64,000 bases of DNA from positions 12,821,950 to 12,885,949 of the forward strand of contig CM028893.1 of assembly GCA_016801885.1 (NCBI GenBank), given 5' to 3'. Shown here in pieces: positions 26,101 to 37,998 of the stretch. A program made the position numbers and the translations under genes. Position 1 is the stretch's first letter, and each line of letters starts with the position of its first letter. The DNA is from Toxotes chatareus. Taxonomy: Eukaryota; Chordata; Actinopteri; Toxotidae. The notes beneath the pieces are model-generated. The model made no database searches. It saw only the letters and a list, made by a program, of their open reading frames with translations, and was not told the origin of the DNA.

Positions 26101-29100
26101 GTTTTGATGTTTCTGTTTATTAAAAACTAGAATTATTTGCTTTTTCCAAATTCAAGATTGAACTTTCAATCTCAAGGTTGGTCGAGATGGAGGAGCAAAC
26201 AAACATCTGAAGACATTGCATTAATGCAGAACAGCCAAGAGATGGCAGCATTCACTAAGACTAAGTTTGTATCAGCAGATTAAGTTTAACTCCAGTAGAA
26301 TCCGGCTTGTTTTCTCACTGGTTCACTAAGTTTACTTAAAGATGTTTTTTCCCTAGTGGATATTGCGTGTTATACAACTAGTTTGCACTCAGTGATCTGT
26401 CTGAACTCTGCATTGAATTTTTTTTTGTTTGCCTCGTGTTTCTCCTTGACCTCAGTATCAGGAGAAGCCTTTGAGGAAGGTCATGTGAGATTTACATGAA
26501 AGAAAAAAGGTCAAACTGGACATAAACAATGAAAGTTCGCCCTTTGACATAAATGTGTAGATAACTTATGTTGTTTCCACTTTTTGAACCAGGCAGGAAA
26601 CATTGAAAAAAGAATACAAAATTATATTATAAATTTATTGTAACTATGATTTCTGAACACATGTTCAGGGCCTTTAAATTTCACTGGAAATCGTGAACCA
26701 TCATTTCGCTGATGAAGGACAAGGTCAGCGTCCCTGTGCTATGAGACGCCCTTTGCTCTGTATTAAACAGGTACTGTAAGTGGGTCACAGAGCAGCCATT
26801 CCTGCATCACTGTTTACTGACGCACCCGCCCCAACATGGATATCTATGTGGGTTGATTGAAGCACAACGCGCACAGTCATGCAAGTATAGATACAAACGA
26901 GCATGTAAGTCACGATAAGGTGTGACCCAAGGAATTTTGATTTATTTTGAGACAGAAAATTATAATGATTTTAGGCAGTAACATGGTTCCATGTAACCTC
27001 TAACACGATCACTGTAAATGGCTCATTTTCATGCTGGGGATCTGTCTGGAAGCACAGAGAAGTAGGAGCGATCCGTCTTCACTTTTTTTTTTTTTACTGT
27101 AAGCTGAATAAATGTATGTGCAAAAAAATCTGATATATATGGCTGAAGATGCACAGAAGGCAGACAAACAATCAGTTACATCACTGGAACTAAAACTGTA
27201 TTTTAAGAGGAGATTTATAAGAAATTCATGTTTAATTCAGGAATAGTTGTGTATCTTGTTCTTATTGTGCCTGAGGATCTGCAGAGGTGGTCTGTAACAG
27301 ACTTATTTCATTACCCAGTGACTGGAAAGCCTTGGTTTTACGGGACCTCCCTGTCTGTTTCCTCAAGGGATATTGTGTCTGTGTGTGCGCCTGAGTGTGT
27401 TGTTTTGTCCTTCTCATCCTAATCTTCTGTGGCAGATGTTGTAATGTCCTGAAATCGCACACACACACAGAAGCACATTTCAGCAAGACAGATTCCCATA
27501 AACGTCACACTCGGAGGTGTAACATGGAGAAGCAGTGACCTGTTGCTAATCACGGGAGCCAGGAAAAAAAATGTGTGTGTGTGTGTGTGTGTTAAATGAT
27601 GACATGAGTCAGCCAAACAGACACCAGTGTTTGCATTTCCTGTATGCTGTGTCACTGTTTTCATACATACCCTATTCCTAGAATTAGTGAAGCTCAATAA
27701 TCCCTATGGTGAAAACCATGAAGTATCTAAGCAGCAAACGCTCACATCTGAGAAGCTGGAAGCTTTCATAGTTATTGATTACTTTTCTATTGTTAAACTA
27801 ACCAGCACTCATTGAATGAATCAGGCCAAATAGAGACATTTAAAAGGTTTCTGGTTCTCTGAAGGCTCAGACGACAGCGGCCCCTCTGCACCATGAGCCC
27901 ATGAACCTGTGATCAGTGCAGACAAGTCAGAGCCAGAGCACACAAAAACAGGACAGTCAACAAAACCCCTGAGTCAAATCAGCAAACGCAGCACTTTACT
28001 GAGAAACGGCTATAAATACATGTGCGTTACATGAAAAGCTGGGAAGAAGAAAGTAAACCCTTTTTATAATCACTTCATACAGAAGCTCTGGCCCCTGACC
28101 TTTTTGGGGCCACTGGGCCTGTTGCTAGTAGGTTCATTCTATGTGCCAACAGCTATTAGAGTAAATTCTACAAACATGTTTCTTGAACAAACTCTGTTGA
28201 ATCTTGCCGGCTGCCGTAGCTCACCAGCTATTCAGCGAGGACATGCTCTGATTACTTTTAATGAGAGCAATAAGAGATAAGAGCTGCCAGAGGTGAACTG
28301 TCACCACATACACTATCAGAGAATTATTGGCTTTGACTCAAGGCCTGTCTACATTCACAGGTCTTTCTAGGTAACCCATTTCTGTGAACATCACCCTGCA
28401 CAGTCCACATGAGGACCGGCCATGTCTGCAACCTTCCAGCGATCAGTCTGTCCGAGGGAAATTATTCGCTCTTACTTCATAGCAATCAAAGTTTAAAGTT
28501 CAGACATCACAAGAGGGACAGATGTTTTTTTTTTCCTGACCAGAGGACTGAATGTGCTAGCTGGGAAACTATCAGTCCACACAGGCTGCACCTTCAGCAT
28601 ATCAAGAGCTCATCTCCTCGGACAATGCTCCAGACAGTGAGCTCTATAACCCTAATGGACTGAAAAGTTGTTTGACATAAATTCCTAAATACAAAATAAA
28701 CATGATGTGAAGATCATCTGCTCTAGCAGGCTTTAAAAAGCCGATCAACAAGTGTCCAATCACTGTTTGTGTGCTTTATGAATACACACAAAATATCCAA
28801 ATATCACAGATCTGAAACATCTGGATAGTGGACTTGTCCTCACAGTATAAGGGTCAAGAAAACGTTTGTGGAAAATCTGGTGGAAAAGCTGGAAATTGGA
28901 GCTTAAGTGTCAGCACTGGTGAAAGTCCACCCTCATCTGCTCCACAGTTATAATTCACAGTAACCAAAGCTCAGTGTCTCGTCTCACTTTCAGCCCATCA
29001 GGCGCACTCTGCTGAGTCATGCTCAGCGATAATGAATGATGCAGATGTTCTGAGTTTGTGTGGCGCAGGATTCCTGTCAGTCTAATGCTCCTCCCGGGGG

Positions 29101-29939
29101 CCTTTCAGTGATGAACAACCTTACAGGAATCAGCACAGGAATTTTCCATGACATCCGCCCGTGATCCTGTACTTTAACACTCCTCTTTCTCCCTCGCTCT
29201 TAAATTTAGACAACAGTTCAAAAATACTTTTGTCGCGAGCCTGTCTTTAACGTAACAACCAGTGTCTCTGGGCCAAAACCTCCTTGTCTCTTCCAGGTTT
29301 CCCTGATTTGCCCTGGAAAAGTTGAATGCAATTTGGATAAAACTAAATCTGAACTTTTCACTGAGGAAAACAGAGTGTGAGCTTCGAGCCTCACTGTGGT
29401 TGTTTCCCACGGCAGTGACTGATGGACGACTGAGAGCTGATGATCTATCACATACGGATATATGAGTCCAGATTTGCCTTGTGCTCCTCAGCTTTAGCTA
29501 CAGCCTTTTATTTATGTTCGGCTGTGTGCTTTTATATGGAGCACACATCAGTCACGTGCCGGGGTCTTGTGTACGGCGTACCTGCTTATGTAAACCACAC
29601 CTGCTGCCTTCCTGTGTGCGTGCTGCCTACATTGTATAAGCCGGGCTGTAAGATTGCGTCAGGTCAGGGGCATCGGTATTCACAGAGAGTATTGCAGCAC
29701 ACAGACTCTGCAGATTGATAAAAGCCTTATCTTACTGCAAGTTCATTCACACACACACACACACTGTGGCACTGAGATGGAAACACAAACACACACACAC
29801 ACACACACGTATATGTTCAGTGACCTCTTTGTCTCTTAAACCCTTTTTACCCAGCTGAGTCTGTTGCCGTCCCTTTATGCTGCGATCACGTGTGCTGTGT
29901 CTGGTCCACCTGTGCTCACGTTATCTACATGTATGTCTT

Positions 29940-29986
<47 letters not shown>

Positions 29987-30189
29987 GTGAGAAGGACTCA
30001 GTGGGTTGCATGGCCTCATTTAGGGAAATGACCGGTTCTATGCAAACACGTAATGTCACATTTGGACCAGAAAAGAGAGATGAAGAGGGAGAGAGGGAGC
30101 GAGGGGAGGACGACACAGCATGGACTGTGACTCTCTCGCTCTATCTCTCCCTCCCTCTTGCCTTTTCTCTCCTGGGATCGTGGCCTGTC
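26101..30189. other. Intergenic region BMP15 to LEAP2, no gene recognised
   Basis: Both strands were read and no conserved exon was found. The region is AT-rich unique sequence with TG/CA runs at about 27571-27592, 29748-29763 and 29788-29808. The part nearest LEAP2 may hold its regulatory DNA, but no motif is decisive. Confidence 0.5.
29944..29983. repeat. (TG)20 microsatellite upstream of LEAP2
   Basis: Perfect TG run of 40 bases, about 210 bp upstream of the candidate TATA box of LEAP2. Confidence 0.95.
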
Positions 30190-30197
30190 TATTTAAA
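30190..30197 (+). promoter_or_regulatory. Candidate TATA box of LEAP2
   Basis: TATTTAAA followed by a G-rich stretch, about 250 bp upstream of the LEAP2 ATG. A start about 30 bases downstream would give a 5' UTR of about 225 bases with no intron needed. Support is positional only. Confidence 0.4.
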
Positions 30198-30445
30198 GGG
30201 GAGCCCAGCCTTCTTTGCCGGTGCCACAGCTGAGTTCACTGACTGACTGAACCTGACTTCACACAACCTCCAGACTCATTAGTGGGACTGGTTGAGTCTT
30301 CAAGACGCTCCTGAAGCAGATCTGAAGAGATCAGAAACCCTGCCGGGTCAGATTTCCTCAAGGCTGAAGAGCAGCCGGTCACTTAGAGGAAAAAAAAAAA
30401 AGTCTCATCGTCAAACACCGGAGGACATTGAACTCCACCACAGAG

Positions 30446-31603
30446 ATGCAGGAGAAACACGTCTTCAGCCACAGGAAAGCAGCAGTAGCACTGTGCATGG
30501 TGCTGTTAATGCTGGCTCAGCAGGTGAGTGGACAGTCTTGACTTGAAGAAATAGATGCGGTGACGAAATACGGATGAGTGTGTCTGATCTTAAATCAGAG
30601 GATGGTTGGACATGTAAATGATGGATGTTAAAAGAAGAATTTATTTTGAGATAAAGTTAAACAGCCTTGTAAAACAAATCAGCGAATGAAAATTGAGCAG
30701 GGTGTTGTATCATGTTTTGTGTTTTAGACACGAAGAAGAAAAAAAGAAACAGGGAACTGGTGTAACTGGTGATATCTGACTGTAAAAGTTCATTCTTGAT
30801 CTTCAAAATCAAAGTCACTTATTAGTGAATGATGACTGTGAAATGTGGTTGAAAACCCCAGAAAAAAAGTTACTAAATGGACGTTGAGTTAAGATTATTT
30901 TCGCCAGAAGAGCTGTTATTGTTTTACACATTGTTTCACCATGGAAATGAGATGGTTGGTTTACAATGTGTGCTTCTAAACTGAGTCAGTGCACTGTTAA
31001 ACACAGTAATATCTAAATTTGTAGCTTCATGTGCCTCCAGCACATTAGGTGAAGTATCATCTCACCACTCTGACTCAGCATGCACTCATGTGTCCCACAG
31101 GGACACTTAGAGTCGACTTATGGAGAGTTATTGTAATAAATCAACGTCAGTCACGCTTTGTGCCTGGTTTTCCTTGTTTCCTGCTTGGTTCCTCTCTGAT
31201 GCACACTTCCTCTACCTGTCTGTCTGTCTGTGTGAACCAGGTGTGTGCAGGTCCGCTGGCCTCTCAGGTGCAGTCCAGGTCTGACCAGAGGGCAGATTCA
31301 AGGGGGGAACACGCCGTCCACACACTGAGGAGGATAGCTCGCATGACCCCACTGTGGAGAATCATGAACAGTAAACCATTCGGAGCTTACTGCCAAAACA
31401 ACTACGAGTGCTCCACAGGACTCTGCAGGTAACTGAGACGGAGCAGGTACCAAAACGCTGATCTGTGATAGTTCGGCCTCCCCATTAGAACAGTGAACCC
31501 TGTCTCACTGAGTTTTCTGCATTTCTGTTCTTGTCTCTCTGTATTTAGGGCGGGACACTGCTCCACCAGCCAGCGCTCCCCCACAGAACCCGTCAACTAC
31601 TAG
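30446..31603 (+). CDS. leap2: Liver-expressed antimicrobial peptide 2 precursor
   Basis: Three exons (30446-30523, 31241-31428, 31549-31603) join in frame to 106 residues. The product has a signal peptide (about residues 1-29, hydrophobic core V-L-L-M-L-A), an acidic/basic propeptide and an R-I-A-R processing site at 57-60. The predicted mature peptide is 46 residues starting M-T-P-L-W-R. It holds four cysteines at 77, 83, 88 and 93 with the LEAP2 core KPFGAYCQNNYECSTGLCR. In the family these pair 1-3 and 2-4. LEAP2 is secreted by liver and gut, has antibacterial activity, and in mammals is also an endogenous antagonist and inverse agonist of the ghrelin receptor through its N-terminal M-T-P-x-W-R segment, which is kept here. 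All splice sites are canonical and the exon layout matches the family. Teleosts often have more than one LEAP2 paralogue, and I cannot say which this is. Confidence 0.95.
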
Positions 31604-34600
31604 ACGTCCTCTGACACAACCAGCGTGTTTACATGAGCTTATAGCCATAAACATCTTTATGAGGGGTTCTGATGACTGGGATATGAACTTATCCAGCCAT
31701 TTTTTTTTTTTTTTAATCTGAGTTTTGTATTTATATGGGCCAATTTGTTTCTGATAATATATTCTGACAAGGGAATTTTCACTGCTCCACCTGAGACATT
31801 TTAAAAGGCAAAAATGAGGAATATCACTTAAATTAAGCTAAGAGGAGGTGGACTGAGGCAGTGGGGTACAACACAAAAATGTAAGAGGAGAGTCATTTAG
31901 CCTTTGTACTTGATATTTGAGCAGTGAGAAAGGTTTTAAACATGAGTGCAAACAACTAAAAACGCTTGTATTTCTACTCCTGTGGACCAAAATCTTTCAG
32001 CCCTGATGTCAAAGCTCAGAGCTGTGATTCAGAATGAAAACAAAAGAATCTCAGAGGCTCTGTTCTGCCAGTTACCACAGTGGAGTCTGATGTCTGAGCA
32101 ACTCGGGTTGTTTTAAAAACTATTATTAACACAATTTAAAACAAAGCTGTCTCCAGAAATCGAATTTCTACATCTTCGTGACTGAACTGGATATAACTGG
32201 TCCCTTCATGACAAATATTTTCTTTTATTTTTAGGCAATGAGAGTCTGTATTGTTGTGGTGTGCCTCTCAGAAGCTCCTGACCTTTACATTTTTCCAGAT
32301 ATTGTCACAATTGTCTTGTGTTGTGCTTGATAGGTTATCCCTCAGCTGTGTGCTGTGAAAGTCTTGCCATTGCACTGATAACGAGCTGAATGGAAACACA
32401 TACTCTTCCCTTTTTACCAAGAGGAGTCGTTTGGTTCAGTTTGCTGAGGTACTGTCGGAGAGATGCGATATTGGCTGCTCTTACACTTGTATTAACATCT
32501 GTTGGTAAAAAGCAGAAACACTAACAATGTTGTAAAGACCAATATTTTCAGAAATGAGTCACAGATCAAACTGAAAACAGATCAGTTTGAGAACAAGCAA
32601 ATGACGTGGCGCTGACTTTTAGCCTTTGAACACACTTGCAGTTGGGGCCTGCAGAGCACACAGTGTGTTTTGACTTCCAGAAATTTCAGTAATGCCTGAG
32701 TCACTGGTATTAATCATCGAGCTTTACAAAATCTCAACAGACAGCGTAAAAAAAAGTACATGACATCTGATGGGATTGCAGTCGACTGTCAGAGGCACAA
32801 AGGGTTCAAGAGGAAAAAGAAAGTAGGAAAAAAGGCGTAAAAGAAAATGGTCCTGTGGTAAAAGCAGAGAAAAGAGAAGGAGCAGAGGTTACATAGAAGC
32901 AATGCTTGAGCACCCTTCACATTCTAACATCTTCAATTTTTTATTTTAGTTTTATGCTAGTAAAAGTTATATTTAAAGTTTGTTTAGACACAAATTCCTC
33001 TGCTGAGTACAGAATAACTGAACTACAAACACATGATCCACAAACATTATTCACAATATCTGAAATGCATGCAAATTGATTTTGTGTAATCCAATGATTC
33101 TCTGGTCTTTTATTTATTTTATCCTTTGTTTAAATGTTAAAAATGTACCCACTTACATTCTTTTCTTAAGTATTTTGTAAAAATCTATTTGTTCATCATA
33201 TTTCAGTGGCTTGTCTTAGTAAAATCAATCATCTGTCTGGAGTTTTTAAACTTTTTCAGTGGGAACTTTTAGAAATCTGCTCGGACAATCTTAAATCTGT
33301 AACCAATAACAAACAAATTTAACAAATATCCTGGTCGACTGTACAAATATTGTTTTTTTTGCACATCCATCTCCTCAAATCGATAAGCGACGACAGACTT
33401 CGCTTCGACTCACCTGCATCGTTTACTTGATGCACAGAGCAGGTGGTTGCTGATATTTTTTTACACTCAGCGTTTGAGAAATGTTCAAGTAGGATTGCAC
33501 TTTTAAACCCAAATTATCTTCGTACTGTGTACTGTATGTACTGTATTCCTTACACGTAGTGCGATGGAGGAGCTTGAATAAAAGCATGAGAAAAAGTATT
33601 TAATGCCTTTGTTGATCATTTTTAATTTTGGTTTTAGACTAATTGATTAAAGCAGATAACTGGTTTTAATAACAAAGCATCACCTACATCTACATTTTAC
33701 TTCGGCTTTGCTGCATTAATGTTCACACATGAAATTCAAGCAGCTGTGAATTGTAGTTTTTACCAAATATTACTCATATGGGAGTAAATAAACCTTAGAC
33801 CTTTTAAATAAGCCACTGCTGCTTGTGCTTTTCTGGTTCTTTCTTTTCTTAACCCCCTTCAAAGGACACTTAACAAATAAGCCACGTCTGCAATATGATT
33901 GTTGGAAAAATGCACAATTTTTCCAAACTTTAACACAAAGGCTTTCTTGAAACACGGCCTGCACGAATCCGCTGAGAAGCTTGCTCAGCAGATTCCTCGG
34001 GGATGTTCGCACATTGTGTGGATGACATATTGATTCCTGCTTGGCTGCAGCAAACACCAGCACTAATGTGAAACTTCTGTGACTCGTTTAATACATCTGC
34101 AGCGAGATAATGAGACAACGCTTCTCGCTGCAGAGCCCAGATAGCTCTGTGACTCATGGGTTTGTCTTTTTTTTTTGCTCTGCTGCCAGAGTTCAAAGGT
34201 CAAACAGCTGTTGGCATTCAGACATTCAGTCTTTCACAACGACAGAGATAAGCCAAGTGTGTGACAGGACCAAACTGAGGGATGGCTGGAAATCATGTGG
34301 AGTCAAGAGGAACGGTGTCTTCTGAAGGATGCACACAACATTTCAGTAAAATACAGTTTTTATATATTTTATTGCTACTAACTCAGCAAAATGTGGGACA
34401 AAACACTGTGCAGCATTAAGGATATTATTTAAATAAAACGTTGAAATCTGTCTTTCCTACTTTGCAACTCTTTGTCAGTGCCGCTTTAAAAATGTATTTA
34501 CTGTTCCTCCACATGATGTTGTGAAAGGTTCCTGCTTTCACTGTGTGCTGACATGTTGATATGATGATATTTGACATCAGGTGGAAACACGGCAGCAGAG

Positions 34601-37598
34601 ACAGGCAGGTAGGGTGCCGCTGGACAGTGATCCAGAATCTGTGTACGCTGGCTATATCCCATTATGAAATAGCTCAACTTTTCCTCTGCTTTCATGTCTG
34701 TTTTGGGAAACTGTGCTTTTATTTTGCGTTTTGTCTTCTCCTCCTTACTCAAATATTTAGTTCACAATCAGATATGACAGAGAAAAGCATCAAGTCGTCA
34801 CATTTGAGAAGCAACAAATGTGTTTTTTAAAAGTAACTGAAGAAAAAAAAAAACTGCTAAAGGTACAAACATGCTCTCCCACACAGCGCAAACCTCTTGG
34901 TAATCACAAAAGTCAGAAATGTTTCTGCCAAACTTAATAGAATTTTTTGTCAAGTTTTCTGTACCAAAGGGAAGGACTGACAGACGAAGCTGTGACTGAG
35001 GCTAAAAAAAAAAAAAAAAAAAGCGTCAAACACATCTGCTTTCACTCGTTTTAATTGATCACATAATTTGCTGTACGAGCCGAAACTGAGCAACTAAACA
35101 AAGTGAGAGAAAAAAGAAAAGCTGTTCACCACCACTGTTTTCTGTCGACCGGCCAGTGTTTCACTGTTACTGTTAGATTTACAACAGGCTTTTCCTGTCA
35201 GCAAACTGGGTCATGTGTTTTACATTTCAGTCATTTTTCAATCCGACAACTGAACAATTTCTATTGTAGTTTATTTGGTCAGGCGGATTAAACTTTATTC
35301 AGGTTCATTTTTTAGTGACAGACAGATGACATGTTTGTATGTGTGTGTGTGTTCACGTGTTTTCATATATGTTCCGTGTCACAGGTCAATATTTTCAGGG
35401 CTATACCGAGCCTGTCTGTGTTTATCCCTGTCTGTTTGCTTTCTTCCAGATAACCCAGGTCATGTATTTCTGTCTAGTTAGCTAAACTTTGAACTTTAAA
35501 CACCATCGTTCAAAGTTTAACATGATATATTCACTTTTTCTGACTGAATATTTTGTTTTTACTTATTTTAGCTCTGTTTTTGGTCTCTATTCAGTGTTGC
35601 TTCACTAAATTTATGTAAGTGATTCCTCTGCTGATTTTCAAAAATGTACCTGAGTCAGAGGGAAAATCAATCAACTTTTAAGAAGTCACTGTGCATAAAA
35701 TGGCAATTTAACATTGAGTTTTAGCTCTTTCAGGTCTTGAGTCACATTTTCCTTCTGTTTTCAACTTTGGTTTGGAGAATGAAGTTGAAAAGGGCACGTT
35801 CTCCGGAGTCGAGCGATGTTTCAATTTGACAGTTTTCTCCCGAGAACAAATAAATAATAATAATAAAAAAAAAAAACTTCCAGCCAACGTCCCTGTCTGA
35901 GCTTAAACGTTATGTCAGTTCAAAACACATCCACAGTGTTCAGCTGCTCTTTGTGCTGCAAAACACATTTAACACATCTCTCAGTGGTTTTAACCGAAGC
36001 TCCTGCTCCGTCACTTCACACTGAGGAGGAAAACAGCAGAAATGGTCTGAGAAAAGATTAAACTTCACAATCCCTGCAAGAAAACTGGACCACGGCAGCA
36101 GCCACAGAAAGAAAACAGAACAGCCAATATAACACTTCCACGACAGATTGTCGCTGCGGAACAGACAAAATCAACAGCAGATGTTGAAGAGCCTAAAGAA
36201 AATAAATGTTCAAAAATGTTTTTCTCTTTTTTATTACAGAATTAGATTCAAAAACAAAACAAAACAAAAAACAACAACCAGTTTGTTCAGTGGATATTTT
36301 TATCTAACAACACAGAAATCACTCACTCTCATTCTGCCATTATTGTTTGTGGAGTGTGGCGCTCACATCTTCAAAGACCACAAAATAATTCTGTTATTGA
36401 ACAATTAACCAGCCCCTTTCTCAGCAATGTCTCAACCTAAAAACATATAATCCTGTTTGTTCTTGAATTACCTTCAATTCATTCACATTTTTCTCTCAGT
36501 GAACCTTTAAAACACCTGTACAGCAAAACAGTTAAAGGTGAAATGAGTCCAAACTAATGTAAAACAACAGATGTGAGTAAACAGACGTTAGCTTTACTGT
36601 GATTATACTAAAATAAACAAACAAAATTAAAATTTAACCCATGATAATCAGTAAATTAAGGCACTTCCCTTCTTAAGAAGACAAAAATCTGAATTGCACG
36701 TATTAAGGCGACTTACTGCAGAGGAAATCACTGCATTGCTTTCAAAAGTAACTGCAACAGTACAGTATCTTCAGCACACTACATGCTAACAACTCTCATT
36801 TCCAACAAATACAAGCTGCGTCTGAAAAATAAGGCACTGCACAAGCATGTCTGATATTTCTGCATTGTTAGAATTAAACAGCATTCCTGTAGCTTCACAC
36901 ACAAACACACACACACACACACACACACACTTTGACAAGTGCAACAGCATTAAGGCATTCAAGGCATCCCCCATTCAGACCTGTGTCCTCTCTTATGTTG
37001 TAGCTGTTATTGTTAAGAACCATAAAATAAATAGTAAAGAATCTATTTTTTATCATTACTTTGTACATCACACAGCAAGTAGGATCTGAAATATGAGGTT
37101 AGACTCCAGCAGTGGTAATCTTGATTTTGTAGAGCGTTATGTTTAATTTGCAGAGTCGACAGTGGTGACACACGAACAGATGTTTGTTTTTTGAGTCTCT
37201 AAAGTTACATGAAGATCTGGTGTGAGAAACGTGAAAACTGGTCATGTCCTGGCTCAAAGTTCATGTCAGTCAGTGATTACTCAGCTTCAGGAAACTGTCT
37301 GGGTCACTCACTTCATTAAATATTTTATTTTGGCCAAAAAACCATTTGAAAGACTAAAACCAGCAATGAATGGATCCTGTAAACTGGTATCGTCACGTAC
37401 TCCTCTGAGCCACTGAGCTCCAATGTTCAGTGAGCTGCATCGTTGCACCGGTTAACATGTTCCTGTGTTACACCCTGTACTTTATTTTGATCAGACAGAC
37501 ATGTTGATGTGTGTTGCCATGGAGATCAAGATGCTGAACCTGTCGATGCATGTCTGAAAGTCCATGCAATTGCTGAAAGTACACATTAGATCCTATTT
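31604..37598. other. LEAP2 3' region and intergenic DNA, no further gene recognised
   Basis: An AATAAA at 33577-33582 is one candidate end for a long LEAP2 transcript. On the minus strand an AATAAA at 34368-34373 could serve a distal PHKA1 end. No coding exon, RNA gene or transposon ORF was recognised. A CA run lies at 36906-36930 and A runs at about 34841-34853, 35004-35022 and 35865-35876. Confidence 0.5.
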
Positions 37599-37622
37599 AT
37601 GAACTTTTGTTTTACCGTTAAT

Positions 37623-37835
37623 CTAAAGGAACAGTCTGACATTTAGTGAAAATAAGCTTCTTCAATACCACTCTCATGTCTGTGCAGGTAATATGAAGCT
37701 ACAGTTAGCAGCCAGTTAGCTTAGCTTAGCACAAAGACTGAGATCAGAAGGAAACAGCTAGCTAGTCTTCCTCCTCATCTAACTCTGGGAGAGAAAGCAG
37801 ATAAGTTTATTTCCCACATGTCGACAATAAAACAT
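37623..37835. mobile_element. MITE-like teleost dispersed repeat with terminal inverted repeats
   Basis: The left end (about 37626-37659) and the right end (about 37798-37832) are imperfect inverted copies: one side reads CAGTCTGACATTT..GAAAATAAGCTT and the other, on the opposite strand, TATTGTCGACATG..GAAATAAACTT. The interior has the string GTTAGCTTAGCTTAGCACAAAGAC (37717-37740), which I remember from a very common non-autonomous repeat in percomorph fish. No transposase is encoded. It lies about 165 bp downstream of the PHKA1 stop codon. Confidence 0.65.
37806..37811 (-). promoter_or_regulatory. Candidate PHKA1 polyadenylation signal
   Basis: Reading the minus strand from the PHKA1 stop codon, this is the first AATAAA met, about 190 bases downstream. 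It lies inside the right terminal inverted repeat of the MITE-like element. Use of the site is inference. A more distal AATAAA lies at 34368-34373. Confidence 0.35.
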
Positions 37836-37998
37836 AGTGTAACATATATCTCAAACCTCACTGATCAACACACGCTGATGATATAAAACTGATCCTATCT
37901 GTGTTAATTTATCGTTGTTTTAAAGTAAAAACTGTTTCAGCTTTAACCATTTCGATCGAGTGGTTTCATGCCTGTTCTGGTTTTGCCGTGGCGTCCTC

